A DNA stretch of 64,000 nucleotides, taken from Serilophus lunatus. Its lineage: Eukaryota > Chordata > Aves > Passeriformes > Eurylaimidae. Both the position numbers and the translations under genes were made by a program. The notes beneath the pieces were generated by a model. It searched no databases. It saw only the letters and a list, made by a program, of their open reading frames with translations, and had not been told where the DNA came from. Within the stretch, counting starts at the first letter, position 1; each line of letters begins with the position of its first letter. Below, in pieces: positions 51,105 through 64,000 of this stretch. The stretch spans positions 584,282 through 648,281 of the forward strand of contig VXBA01005117.1 of assembly GCA_013399895.1 (NCBI GenBank), given 5' to 3'.

Positions 51105-54100
51105 ACAACTTTCAGGTCAAAATGACTGTCTTCTTACAGATTTTGGATGTGATGTTACTGAGTACAGTCAAATACCAGTAATAATACTTGGGGGTTTATT
51201 TCCTATGGCTATTTAAGAAATAGTTCATGACTATTGCTCTTACTTTTTCGTCTCAAAGGACACACCTGCTTCACTACAGGGAAGTGACTTCCAGATGAAG
51301 CAGGAGTGCTCCAAGCTTTGTGGAGTATATTAGATTTATGCTTTGAAATAATACTTTAAAAAGTCAGTTTCTGCATGGGCATGATTAATAATATTACCGG
51401 CATAGATCCTTCCCCAGCTTCAGGATATACTGTAATAGTTCAATAGATAAAAGATACATATTCATGTTAGCTGAACTTAAATAAGGAATCTATTATGTCT
51501 GTCTTTAAACTACAAAGGCACACATAACAGTACACAGAATCCTTGAAGATAGCCTTTGTCTAGTATTTAAGAGTGTTAAGGCATCTCATACTGAGACTGC
51601 AACTTAAGAACTTGTACAAGTCAACAGCTGTGACCTCAGCCAAGCAGGCAACTGAGTTTTCAGATAGCAAGCTGTGCCTCATTCTTCTTTGGCCAGAGCT
51701 ATGTATATTTAATTAGTGTCCTCTCACCTTCACGCTACGTGTTTTCCCACTTGACGGTTCCTGGCATCAAAAGAATGTCCTTGAGAAAAAGTCAGGCCTA
51801 TTGACTCCTAAGCATATTATTTGACTTGCTGTTCAAGTAGTCTGAAGAAAGAGCTGGAAATAATGAAAGACACTGCAATGTGGAGCTGCCTTAACTGACA
51901 GTGTCAGGTGGGTCGAAGCTATTGAACAGTTCCTATTAAATTAGCTTACCTTCATCTCAGCTAGTTAAAGCTGGCATGCTGACAAATTAGTTGCTTTCTG
52001 TATATAAAAGAGGAGAGGCAGGATGAGATTCCCATTTTGTAGCTTAGTGACAGTAGATATGTCACATCACAAGGTCAATAACAATCTGTCCATAGAAGAA
52101 ATGTAAATGTTTGGCTGATGTCAATACATTCTGGATTAGATTGTGAAATATTCATTCCTATAGCAGATGAGCTCATTTGCACTAATAAAGACCACTTTAT
52201 TCCAACTCAGTTAATTACAATGCTTTATATTGTCTATTTTAAAATCTGATTACAGCTTTTGTTTAGCTTTTCCAATATTAGCTCTTGTGTATTCTATATG
52301 CTATTTCTATCCAAAGACTGCTAATAGAGAAAGTTAACGGACATGCTTGGAATGTGAAAAGGGTTAGGGCTTTATTTATTTCTTTTTGCTCACCATAACA
52401 GATGGATTTTACAGTTTTCTTTAGACCGAGACTCTGTGTCATGGGCTGTTTGAAATTCAAACAGAAAACATTATTGAGGTTGGTTGGTTGTTGTAGATGT
52501 AGATTATCTCATATGGCTAAACTCAGATTTTAGGAATAAAAATGCTTGAGAAGGTTAAACAGTTTTTATCACACTACGATATGGTAAATGTTGGGGTTTC
52601 TCCTCTCGACATACTCATATCAGACTCCTTCATTGCTGGGTTTTGATCCTAAATTATTTGCTGCCTAAAAGGGCTGGACTTCATCTTTTGGGAATAATCT
52701 CTGGTAAAAACATTATGACCCGAGTTTAAGCACAGCAACAAGTACACTGTTTATTACTGCAGAGCCATCTGGTAAGATTTTCAGTTAAATCACAGTTTCT
52801 TACATACCACAGTGAATATTTTAGATGTTTTGAAATGAAAGTATTTTGAAATTTAACTACTGAAAGCACCAGATCAAATGAATGTATCATTTTTGAAGAG
52901 CTGGTAAAATTTCTTCTTTCTAGATATCTTTTGATATGGCTGTTCAATTCTGTGAACAATTTCTGTCTCTTCTTCTTCATTATTTTTTTGTAATTATTTT
53001 TAATGAGAATATGTGAGTACTGTAACTATGCCCTGGAGTATAGTACTGAACCTGTTTCTATTGTTTTCAGGAAGTCTGTAAATCTATGAAGTTTCATTAT
53101 CACTGAATTTAGTCTTGCCAAGTCATTTGGGCATAAACCAAAACTCCAAGAGTTCAATTTAACTTCTGATCTGAAAAAGTGGTGTACTGCATAAGGCTTA
53201 GTCTGAATCAGGGTGAAGACATTTTCCACCTCAGTGGCTACCAAACCTAAAAGAAAGTTTTGATATCTAACTTGTAAAGTTATAAAATTCTTTTTGACAT
53301 TTTTGAGAAGTAGTATTCAGTTCTCTAAGGAGTTAATAAGGTGGTGTATGATTATTAATGTTTTTTTTCAGCATCACTTTGATGTGTAGACAGTATGAAC
53401 TATTTTCAGTGCTTTTTACTTCTATTGTGGGGCCCGATTTCTGCCTGGAATCACACAATGAAATAACCTGTGCTTGAAAATGATCATGTACATGCAAGAA
53501 AAATCTCGTGCAAAGGTAACACTTCCATTTTTCCTGTCACTTGTCTTAATGCACTGACGTCTGACATGACCTCATACAAATATTGGAAATCCTATTATGC
53601 CAGAGAACCATTTTATATATAATGGTTTAATGCATGGAATAAGCATTTCTGTAAACTCAAGTTCCAAATACAACCCCAGTGTCCATTCTCCAGGAGCTGA
53701 GATCAGTTAACAGAACTCTTGTATATAGTGAAGGACTTCCAGGTAATTATGAATAGGCTAATTGATGTGGAAGTGAAGATTCTAAAGCTGCTTTCCATTT
53801 AGACACGGTCTAGCGACTGCTAGACTTAAATATTGAGGATTTTTTTCATTGGATTGAAAATCAAGTGATGTGCAATATATTTCCTTGGATTTATCACTGA
53901 AACCTCTCCTTCTATGACACATTTGTTCTTGTGTAAGGAATGATGTTTTATCAATATTTGTATCCATTTAACAATTATACATCTTTAGAAACTGAAAAGG
54001 CAGTCATATTGCATCAACATCTTACTGGGAAAACATACTATCCTCATTATAAATAAATTACCTGGAGTAATAAGAGAGCTGGTGTTATATGAACCAACCT

Positions 54101-57100
54101 ATCAGCCTGATGCCTTGGTGTATACCTGGAGGCAGAGAAGTAATAAAGTAACTGCTATTCCATGCTTCAGATTCTGATGAACATAGAATAGAAAATGGAA
54201 ATACAAAGATATTAAAATTATAAATTTTTCATCTGGTGTGTTCAGCAAGCTTGTTCTTTTGCCTTATCCCATCTTTTAAGCCTGTGAGTCTCTTTATTGA
54301 GGTTAGTGAGCTGTCTCAATATTTTAAATCAGGGATAGTTGGAATGAGCAGACATAAATTATCCACAGGTAGTGGGGTCCCTAAATGAACAAGCTCTCAG
54401 AAGATATTCAGAATACTTGTGACTCCCAACTTTCAGTTCCTGATATCCTATTTATATCTGTCTACTATTTTTAACAGAAAATATGGAAGATATGTTGGCA
54501 AATGCAATGGAATTTTTTAGTTTGTGGAATTAGCTATAGAAGCTGATTTTAATCTGTACCTGAGAGAAATTTATTATTGGCAACCAATTTTAATCAGAAA
54601 TTATATGACATCTGCTACAGAGGTATAAAGGTGCATAAATATTTTTGTATTCTCAGTAGAAAAATAAATATTCTTGGAATATCTAGTCTGTAATTTTACT
54701 TCTAAAACAACTCCCTACTTTTAACAACAATTATTATTGAAAGATACCACCTATACTTTATGTCCCTCCCTTGAATCCAGTTAAGAGCACGATGATGCCT
54801 TGAGGGATAGAAAATAACAACACGCACAGATATCAATTTTATTGGTCTGGGAAAATGTTCATTCTGTTGAAGTTAGCAAGAAGTTGATTGTTTTTTCATG
54901 GTGTTGTATGTATTGTTTTATACTGAATCTCAGTTTCAGAATTGTCTCTAGACAGTAAGCACAGAAGCATATGGAAAGAAGCATAGAACAAATTCCTTGT
55001 TTTCCAGTCACCAAAACACTGTTTTGTTGGAATATGTGTAGAAAAGAAGTTGTTTCTTGAACATTAGCTGCTTCTCAAAAGCCATTTGGTGGTTAGGATC
55101 CAACTGTTCCAGCAAAATCATGTAGACTTTGGTTTGTGATGTGGATTTTCTTGTCCTTTTCTTCATGCTTAACATTTTATGATATCTTTCTCCTCCTGTG
55201 AAAAAGTAATCAGAAAGAACTAAACGAGAGCATAGATTTTGTATGCCATTAGGAAAAGGTTCTTTTTAAAGAAAGTTTTATTTATGAGGGGTTTTTTTAA
55301 ATGTTCATGTAGAAATACAGGTATCAAAGTGACATGAAAATCATGTACAAGAGATATTCCTGTGCCTCTCTTTTCAATAGAGCAAGGTAAAATGAGTTCT
55401 ATAATGGTTCTATAATGAATTAATTGAAAAGAATCTGAATTATTGGGTTATAGAAAGATATTTCTAGCTCAGATCAGGCTGAAATTCCCTGTTGTGGAGT
55501 ATAAAAGAAAACTTCAAAGTAGGTTTACTACTCAGCAAAATATTTGATCACAGAACAATTGAGTTTGGTTTGTCATAGCTAATTCTGTACTATTTTAAAA
55601 GCCTAAAGTTATAAGTATTTTATGATTTTAAAAATATTTATTTAAAAAATACTAGTGCCAAGCTCTGTGAAGTTTCACAGGAAGCAAATTGAGCTGCTTA
55701 CTCAGTTACCCTAAGTTAAGCAACTAATGTGCTGACCACTTAGCTCAAAATGAGATGGCAGGTAGTTCAAAGAAGAGAATAAGGACTCTGCTGACTCCAC
55801 AGTCTATAATGAAATTTATCTGAAATCATACAGTATCTCTTGAGGGAATCAGTTGGTAAAGGTAGGGTGACAGTGATAGGAGACAGTCACATGAGTGACA
55901 GTTCTGATATAACCAGCAGTGGCTGACAAAAGAGATTTCAGCATGACATTCTATTTCTGTTGACAGAAGGTATATTGCAGTCGTTGTTTTGTGATGGAGG
56001 ATGTGCTGGCCAGGAAACGTTGGTTATCCCCATCTGTTTTCGAAATGTTTAGTGAGATCTGTAGCAACAAACCCAAATCTACAGCCTCTCATCCAAAGTA
56101 TAGCACATAATAGAAGGCAGTGTTAGTTTTGGCTGGGTCCCAAAAACCTGTCGTGGAAAACAGAACCACCACCTTCTAGGCCAGGAATGAGCGCTGCCAG
56201 AGGTCCTGTTCAGAGCCCCCCTCTAAAGTCACCACTGAGAGTGGAACTATTACTTCCCTACTTCGAACTGCAGATATGAAGTGAAAAAAAACCCTGCAGA
56301 TTAAAACTGATTTTGCTGCTGATTCAAATGAGTAGCTGGAGAGTCATGTATGTTTGCAGGACCAGGATACTTACTCTGCTCCCAAAATTTCTTTGTCTGT
56401 ATTGGTGCACTTCAGCATCAACAACTCTTAAATCTAAGTTCCACCAAGTGAAAGTGTGAATTACTCATATTGTAAAATTTAACAGGTTTTGGTAAGACAT
56501 TGAGTAACTACACTGGAGTATGAGTGTTTAACAGTAAGAAGTTGAGGGAGCTTGAAGTCTAGGTTATTACTTTGAATCATTCAAATTGAAGAAATAACTC
56601 ATTCTTGAATGATCAAATGGTAAATGTTTAAAATTCCTCTTTCACTTATCTCCTGCTCTCAGTTTCATGCAAATTTTTCTGGTCACAAGTTTCCCCAGAC
56701 TGCTTTTATGTATTCAGACAGTGCTGCTGAAGCGCTGCTGCTGAGCTTACAAGTTTTCTCAGAAAAGCCATGAAGCAGGGGCAAAATACTAATGGGATGC
56801 TTTGACACCACTCCATCAAATATTTAACCTTTTTCATTTCTTCTTCACACACTAGTTATTCCAGCAGCTCCACTTTAATTGTTTAGGGCTCAATTCTCAC
56901 AAAGTGCTACACTTGTGACCCACTTTTAGTGCCATCTTATCCTTAAGAGGCGACATGGGAACTGCCATAACTGTAAGCAGCTTCCAGGTGCTTCTCCCTG
57001 CTCAAAGAAACTGCTGCTATAACATTCCTCTGATCCATCTGAATTTTTCTCCCATTCACGTGGCTGAATTTTCACACAGTGGTTTCTAATTCTGCCATCA

Positions 57101-58845
57101 AGCAGGTTAAAGGTAAAAGGCTGAGAAGGAGAGATCTCCATTTAGTAAGAGAGATATTTCAAGCTTTATGTTGGTCCTGAGTTTATAATGAACCAGATAC
57201 ATTTTCCATATGGAGTTGTGTAAATGTCCAGAGGTTCAGGCAGTCTCAGTGGTCCTGGACATCTTTGCTATCCTGATTGTTTATTATAAACTTACTAGTA
57301 CCATTAATTGATATTAATTAAGGTCTACTAATACTAATATTAATTTAAAATTTTCAACAAGATGCAATTCCTGTAGAGAGATGTTGCTGGGCACTGCTGG
57401 ACTCAACACCTTAAAAAATAATGTTACTTCTCATTGTGACCTAATTAGATCATAGGAATAGTATCTGCAATTGTGAAGGGTCTTGACTGTAGTTTTGGTA
57501 CAACAGGGTGATTAAAGAGTACTGGGTATTGTAGAATATTCTGAGTCCATTGCTAAAGTGCAACAATCTGAGTCTCCTCTAACCTAAATTTTGTATGCAG
57601 CTTACTGGACCATGAGATTTTTGACAGTGTGTGACTGCCATCACTTTGTTCTAATTCAGGATAGAAATTGCTTGCCCCATCTCTGCTGTGTGAAGTGCAG
57701 CTGGTAACAAACTGCCAGCTTGCTCACATGGAATGGCCTTAGAAATTGCAGACACTGCTTCATGTGAGGGAACAGAACCACTATATGCTTATCTGAATAG
57801 AACTGACAATTATAACAAAATCTGCTGCTCCTTTTTCTATTATATACACTTGCAAGACAGAGAAGTGCTTATGTATAGAGTTTTATCTGAGTCTGCTGAT
57901 AGTACTAAAATCTTTTGGAATCTTGATGGAAATTCAATCGCTTTTCTCAGTTTCCTCACCAGCTTTGTACACGTCCTTTCAGCAGTACTCTTGTTAAACC
58001 TGAAGATATGGGAAGATTTTTATTCAATGGTCTTTTCAGACTTACCCCCCTCTAAAATTACATAATTATTGTGGAGAAAGAGTGGATTGCAAAGAAGGTC
58101 TTTCTTTTTGTGCCAGTTCTGATATTTATTTTACAGTGTGCATTCATCTGCTGATAATTATTCAGTGCTCTATACTAGGATAAGGTATTCTGCTGAATAT
58201 AAACAGTGGTGCAACTTCTAAAGGTATTAAATAATGGCAGCTCCTTTGAAATGAATAGGAGTTGCAGGTATTCCATCTCTGCTTACATGATTATGTATGA
58301 ATTTTCTATTTTATTCTGCTATCTGTGTGATACCATTATGGCAAAACGAAATCTGTAGGGAAAAGAACTAATCAGATAGGAAGCTGAAACAGGATATAAA
58401 TGAGTTCACTATGTAGTCAAAGCAGAAATATAAAAATCATATTCATTGCAGGAAGGGAGAAAAGATTAAAAATAGGTGGTGTGAAATGTGTTACCATTGT
58501 TCGCATTGAAATTAAAGTAGGAACACAGGCCTTCGTGAGCAAAAGTATAGAACATGATTTCAGAAAAAAATATCTTGGCTAATCATACTTTGCAAATTAT
58601 ATAAAGTCTATTTTGCAGGTTAATTCTGCAGAATTAATCACACTAAATGTTAGGGCTAGAAATAGCAGGTATCCCGGTTGGGAGTCCAGGCCTCTCTATC
58701 ATTAGGAATTAAATTATATAATCCAATTTGCAAATGTTGCAAGCTTTATTTTACAATTAATTAGATTTCATCCCTGACTATTGCTGTGAAATGGTTATCT
58801 AAACACTCTAAAACCTTGCTGGCAGTTTAGGTATGATCAGTCAGA
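51105..58845. other. AT-rich non-coding stretch
   Basis: No gene or well-preserved repeat is recognised over 7.7 kb. The longest frame (57733-58065 plus, 110 codons) lacks a clear acceptor/donor pair and motifs. Bases 56140-56240 carry several CpGs and are unusually G+C-rich for the region, but were not identified. Confidence 0.45.
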
Positions 58846-58850
58846 GGTAT

Positions 58851-59230
58851 GGAATCACTGAATTACTGAGGTTGGAAAAGATCTCTGGTATCATCGTGTC
58901 CAACCTTTGATTGATCACTACCGTATCAACTAGACCATGGCACTTGCTGCCTCATCTTGAACATTGCCAGGGATGGTGACTCCACCACCTTCCTGAGCAG
59001 CCCTTTGAAATGTTAACAACTCTTTCTGTGAGGAAATTTCTCCTGATGTCCAACCTGAACTTCCCCTGGTGCAGCTTGAGGCCATTTCACCTTGTCCTAT
59101 CACTGGTTGCCTTGGAGAAGAGGCTGATCCCCACGTTGCTACAACTTCCTTTCAGGTATGAATAGAGAGAGGTGCGGTCACCCCTGAGTGTCCTTTTCTC
59201 CAGGTTAAGACCTAAGTGGTTCTGTTCAGA
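58851..59230 (-). mobile_element. CR1 LINE fragment, about 380 bp
   Basis: The plus strand begins ggaatcactgaattactgag and continues 'gttggaaaagatctctgg', 'tgtccaacctttgattgatc', 'ccagggatggtgactccacc', 'aatttctcctgatgtccaac' and 'cttgtcctatcactggttgcc'. It ends in 'cccctgagtgtccttttctccagg'. These are the landmark blocks of the reverse complement of avian CR1, from the 3' end back into the ORF2 C-terminus. The coding part read on the minus strand is broken by substitutions and indels. It is older than the plus-strand copy at 27.5 kb. Confidence 0.93.
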
Positions 59231-59389
59231 AATGTCAAAAAATGGCATCTTAGGAATTTGTGGCATTCTATTCTATGAGATCCATTTGCCCAATGAGATT
59301 TTGGAGGCAGTGCCATAAATGTAATCCTCCAAAATCTCTAAATTGTGACACGAGCATAATGTGTCCACTGAAAAACCCACTGTTTTTAG

Positions 59390-59475
59390 AAAGTACATTC
59401 AAGGAAAAAGAAGTTTTCTTGTATACTTCTACTACGGACTATGGACTGGGTGTCACAGTTACAGAACAACTACAA
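59390..59475 (+). CDS. candidate internal exon, unknown product
   Basis: The block lies between ccactgtttttag and a full-consensus donor (acaagtaagttta, gt at 59476). It is 86 nt: two bases finish a codon, then 28 codons (STFKEKEVFLYTSTTDYG, then LGVTVTEQLQ). It enters in phase 1 and leaves in phase 0. The same frame is open upstream to 59260 and includes a Cys-rich stretch (QCHKCNPPKSLNCDTSIMC), so the true left border could be earlier. The CR1 copy ends about 160 bp upstream. An acceptor-like site at 60285 (tcatttatcag) is followed by a phase 0 open frame (AENQETIVSFKYF), compatible but with a weak donor. No family is recognised. Confidence 0.27.
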
Positions 59476-61148
59476 GTAAGTTTAAATATTTTACTACCTC
59501 TAGTTCATGATGTTTCACATTCCATTAGTATCACTTTTTCTGTCTTGGGAACATATAAAGAGCCATCATCCTTTTTAATATCTATTGAGGCAGAAATGTA
59601 CTTTTTGCATATGTTTCACTCTGGAAGTGAAAGAGATGGAATTTAATGATAGGAAAAAAAAAGTAAAAGAAGAAATGAAATAATTGATAAATACTTCTCA
59701 AAGTTTCTTTATCTTAGTATGAGCACAATAACTCCAAACTCATTTGATAGTTCCCCATTTGAAAATTATAAAATATTTGGCAGGAATATAGACTTCTGTG
59801 TCTTAGAAAAAGTATCATGTATAAAATGTGGCATGGATTGAAGTCTTGTAAAATGTAAACAGAAATGGTTGTTTACTTTGGGGGCTGATGCATCAATGAA
59901 TGCTCAGAATGGGATTGGACTTCAGTGCCCTCACATGTCACAATGATAAACATGGTTTAAATATTTAGGTAGCTGTTCAGGGTTTGGAGTATAATTGAAC
60001 AAAATTGGCATCAGTTTCCAATGCCAGTTACTTAAAGCATTTTAATCTTTAGTTGAACTAACAAGAGTTGCATTTAAGAAAAGGAGGGCAGAGATAAGAA
60101 ATATAGAATGTGTTTACCAAAAGACAGAAATTGTGGGATTCAATGTTTTTCTTCCTGTTAGAAGTGGAAGACTGTTATTGGTTTCACTAGATAGAAGGAT
60201 GTCATTCTCCTCTATAGGTTTGACGATCTTTTTGTTTAGGGTAACAAACTGTTTTTAATTCATGATCCTCTTTGTCATTTATCAGGCAGAAAACCAAGAG
60301 ACTATTGTGTCATTCAAATATTTCTTTTTGAACAATAATGTCTTTTTTTTTTTTGGTACAATCTCAGATTTACTGGGCTCAGTCCGAGAGGTTTTGTCTT
60401 ATCACCTGGGAATTTAATGAAAAAATTACTTATAGATCCTATTAAAGAAATTGCTGTTGCTCCAATGCCTATAAGCTCAATATAATTTTATCAGCACTAT
60501 ATTTGATGTAATATTGAGGAAACATGGCTGTACTTCAAAAAATCCATAGTTTCTAACATCAAAAAAACCCCTGTGAATGTAAAGCTAATACACACAGATA
60601 GGATTTGTCCTGTAAAACATTTTTAGCTTCCATTATAAGGAACACTGTTTTTGAACTTCAGCATAGCTATTTGTGGACAGGTATATGTGGAAGTTGATAG
60701 TGCTTAGGAAAGAAAATTAAACTAAATTGTGTATGAAAACAGTTTTTCAGGTAGTCCATCTGTTATTATATAGCAAAAGGAATCATTTTCCTTCTAAAAT
60801 AATTTTTGAAGATCCCTTATAAAAGTACCATCAAGAGTTATGATATCATTTTATCACCCAGACTCTGTTTTTGATAGTTGTATGTGCTTGTCATTTTGAT
60901 TATCAGAATAGAAGCAAAATATTCCAGGTAAACACACATTCACCTATTAGGGCACTGAATATAAATATTTGAACTTCTTAAGTCACATGGCCTAGATTTG
61001 GGGCCCTTTCAAAAAGCTTTTCTTACACTGATGTTCAACCAGTCAGAACAATAAAATAATATCCTTTTTAATTCAAGGACTCAGACTTTCAAAAGTACTT
61101 CGAATTGGAATTTTTTTACAATACGTACATTTCTGTATGTGTAAGCTG

Positions 61149-61205
61149 CTTTATTTAGTATGTAATTTAATTTTATGTGCAAACTCTTTATTTAGTATGT
61201 AATTT
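61149..61205. repeat. 20-bp perfect direct repeat, 37-bp period
   Basis: ctttatttagtatgtaattt occurs at 61149-61168 and again at 61186-61205, with 17 unrelated bases between. It is a short local duplication; no mobile element is visible between the copies. Confidence 0.88.
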
Positions 61206-61616
61206 CATGATAAATTTGTTTTGGTGAAACTCAAGATTACATTTCAGGCAAATTTTAATATTTCAGAGGACACATTTCCCAATGGCATATGAGCTTTTTG
61301 TTGTTCTTGCTAAAGCAGCACATATCATGTTCCCACAATCAGTCTCCTGAACACTTCAAGACTTTCTATTTGTACTGCTACATAATGTGGGATTTGCAAA
61401 TCTAGACAGGTCCTGTTTCCAAGTGAGAAGGCACAAGCTGGCTCTGTGGCAATGCATTATCCTATTAGACTTTATTCAGTCCCAATTAAGCCACATCTTT
61501 TTGACATTTGAATCAGTGTTTTAAAAGCATAATTTTTCTTCCAATTTCAGCTTGCTTAATAAGATCTCAGCAAATGTTGTTTGATTCCAGTTCTGGTGCT
61601 TTTGAGAAGTTCCAAC

Positions 61617-61647
61617 TTTTTGTTTTGTTTTGGTTTGGTTTTGTTTT
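61617..61647. repeat. T/G-only low-complexity tract
   Basis: About 31 bases of T and G only, in tttttg and tttgg units, similar in make-up to the longer tract at 46378-46447. Confidence 0.8.
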
Positions 61648-64000
61648 CACTAGAAGCTACTTTTTTACCAGAAGTGAGGACTTAAGAGTTGAAGTTATAA
61701 TTAGAGGCAAATTGTCATCCTAGACGAAGATTTGTTCCACTACCTCATTCATTTGCAGTAAAATGTAAGAGTTAGTAAAGTGTTTTAAGTATATTACATG
61801 TTATGCCAGTTTATATTAATTTGTTTTATGCCACCCAAGTAATGTGATGAAAGGTAACCCAATTTATTATGACAAAATATATAGATAATTAGAAACAAGT
61901 TCAGATCAAGTCTATTACTACACTAAATCTCCATTTAGAATTAATAGCAAATAGAATTCATAGTGTACTCTAAATGCACCAGATAACAAAGTTCAGAATA
62001 ACAGTGTATTGAAAAGAAAGCTTTTATGAATGTCTTTCTAAATAATTTAAAACTATATTACGCAGCTAAAGAGTTAATACAGCAATTGTCAGAGAACTAA
62101 AATTCCTTATAAAAATGAAGTTTCTAAAACAAGTGTGGTTTTTTATATTTTTTCCTTTATTTTTTATTTAATTTTTTTTTGTCCTGTTTTCTCCATTTTG
62201 TCGCTTTTTAGAGAATTCATTGTTGGAGTTAGGCACAATCAGTTGCCCTACATATTTCTGTTTATGTACATGTAGAAAAGGATTTTCTCTTCTGCTGTTC
62301 TGTGCCAATAGTCTTATAAGTAAGACGACGAATGCTGTAAAAACATTTATAAACAGTTTCAGCTTCCCAATCAGAATATTTTTCATTACACTTGACATGT
62401 GACCAAGTTTCTAATATCAGTTCTATATTATTGAAATCTTTCTATTCTAAAGCTGGTGCAATATGGATCCTCTATCCACTTAAACTTCAACTGATGGCTA
62501 TCAGAAATTATTCTTGGTGGTTTAGACACTGTGATCAGATACAATAGAGAACCAAAATTTTTTTAAGTTCTTTTGACGACCAAGCTCCTTTCCCAAAGAA
62601 CTTTTGCCCCTTAGCTAATTTGCCAAGGTAGATAAATATTGAGCTAGAACATCTGGGCTTTTTCTAACATGCAGAGCTCTACAGGATTGCCCAAAGTGTA
62701 CCTAGAGTATGTAGATCTAAGAGAAGGCAAAAATATCAACCTGCCTTTTTGTCTGCATAATAAGAGCTCTTCCTATTAATGTGTTACTGAGTTTGGGACA
62801 TATTTATTTGCCCACTGACTGGATTTTAGTCAGACAGTGCACTTGAAGTTTGGGGTAATCTTTTGGCAGGTCCCTTGCTTGCCCCTCCCTGTCAATTTGC
62901 TGAAACACCCAGTGCAAGTGTCTGCATAGAGACAGAGATGATGCATAAAGCAAGCACGACAGAGGAAGGTCATATAGAAGACATCACTCTGTGGAAATGT
63001 GATCTGTGAAAGGCAGGGATGTGTGAACTCAAATTTATAGGCTCTCGGTTGAGACATTTCCAGAATATTGCTCATAATACCACCATACTCCATCAATCAT
63101 CTTTCTGTGGGCTTGTTCTAACTCACTTCTTTTAAAAGACAAGAAAAAAAAAGGTATTTACAACTTTCCATTTGTATTCTTAGCATGAATTGAAGTTTCA
63201 TAAGCACTAGTTATAGGGTTTATGGGGTTTTGTTTGATTTATCATTTTGCTGCTTTTCCTACCCCAGCTACTATTCTAAATATTGCTTATTGTTGAGACC
63301 TACAGCTGGAATTCCAAACAAAATGCTGTCTCAACACCAATTTATCAGAGTTGAGGATTTTTTGAATTAGTGCTCTCTGTTCACTCTCAATCAGCCTGTT
63401 ATTAATCTGAATTTCAATGTCTTTAAAACAATCAATGTTATTTCCATCAAACTCTACCTCCTTTAAAACAAGATGCTCAGTGCTCACATAAAGCTCATTT
63501 TTGTTCCTTTTCTTTTCCAAAGATATGATATGCAAGTAAAATCACACCATTAAGATGGCATTAGTTTCTTTCTGGATTTTGCACAGAATTTGAAACAATA
63601 AGATGAAGAATCTCCCTGTAACTAGGAATTAAAACTAGGGAATCAGGATATAAAAAGAAGATACAAACACTTAATACGGGATGCCAAAAAACAAAAAAGG
63701 AAACAAATTCTGGCATTTTCAGCCCATTCATAGTTATGTGGAACTTTGTATTTTTATACTACAGCTTCGTTGATTTGAATAGCTGATGTAATACCATATC
63801 TATAAGAAATATCAGTTTTCAATGTTGTGTTTGGGAATTAGCAAAGACATCCCACTTTCCATGAGGAAAACAGTGCACTACAGAAAAATCAAAATTAAAG
63901 GGACTACATAGCTCTACATGTGAATTGTGCAACAAAGGCAATTTTAATTTGTATTTTAAACCAGCATTCAGTTCTTCTGACTGTCAATACTTTTTTTTTT

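Larger units (their letters stand above)
59480..64000. other. AT-rich non-coding stretch to the window end
   Basis: No gene is supported. Frames after acceptor-like signals at 60285 and 61260 lack convincing donors. The minus-strand frame 62830-63096 (88 codons, Cys-rich) lies in a slightly G+C-richer patch but shows no named family or splice borders. A T/G tract (61617-61647) and a perfect 20-bp direct repeat (61149-61205) are listed or discussed separately. The window ends inside a T run. Confidence 0.45.

Noticed and set aside
59260..59646. 128-codon plus-strand frame as a single-exon gene
   Set aside because: It reads straight through a full-consensus donor at 59476, and the residues after it lose protein-like character. 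Only 59390-59475 is kept as a candidate exon.
62830..63096. 88-codon Cys-rich minus-strand frame
   Set aside because: No recognised fold or Cys spacing and no acceptor/donor pair. It may be repeat-derived.
1..64000. Search for phage, plasmid, CRISPR, operon, tRNA/rRNA or retroviral gene content
   Set aside because: None was seen by reading. The CR1 content and AT-rich vertebrate character make prokaryotic systems implausible.

Overview
This window looks like AT-rich, gene-poor nuclear DNA of a bird, either a long intron or an intergenic stretch. The main reason is five fragments of the CR1 non-LTR retrotransposon. They carry the avian-type 3' end (ATCATAGAATCA... on the minus strand, or an ATTCTGTG-like octamer tail on the plus strand) and the typical text 'aggttggaaaagacct...agtccaacc'. 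CR1 also occurs in turtles and crocodilians, so a bird is an inference. There are no rRNA or tRNA genes, CRISPR arrays, operons or recognisable retroviral genes. Almost all open frames are 60-140 codons, AT-rich, and explainable by chance.

Layout. Bases 1-13,250 are unique-looking AT-rich DNA with one possible ancient SINE scrap near 1.32 kb. Bases 13,250-25,700 hold three plus-strand exon candidates (13297-13383, 20047-20099, 25491-25646). They have splice-like borders, compatible phases and a final stop; minus-strand CR1 scraps lie at about 16.2 and 22.2 kb. At 27.5-28.0 kb is the best-preserved CR1, on the plus strand, with an uninterrupted piece of the ORF2 C-terminus and its 3' tail. Bases 28-41.9 kb show only simple repeats. 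Bases 41.9-51.1 kb hold a second plus-strand set of exon candidates (41931-42005, 46450-46543, 48166-48260, 50869-51060). At 58.85-59.23 kb is a 380-bp minus-strand CR1, followed about 160 bp later by another exon candidate (59390-59475). The rest, to 64 kb, is AT-rich DNA with short direct repeats.

Confidence. The CR1 calls rest on recognisable family sequence and are firm. The exon candidates rest only on acceptor and donor signals, open frames, phase agreement and amino-acid composition. I could not name a gene from any of them. In 64 kb of AT-rich DNA roughly ten such candidates are expected by chance, so they are leads and not established genes. If real, they would belong to one or two plus-strand genes with introns of 2-21 kb.
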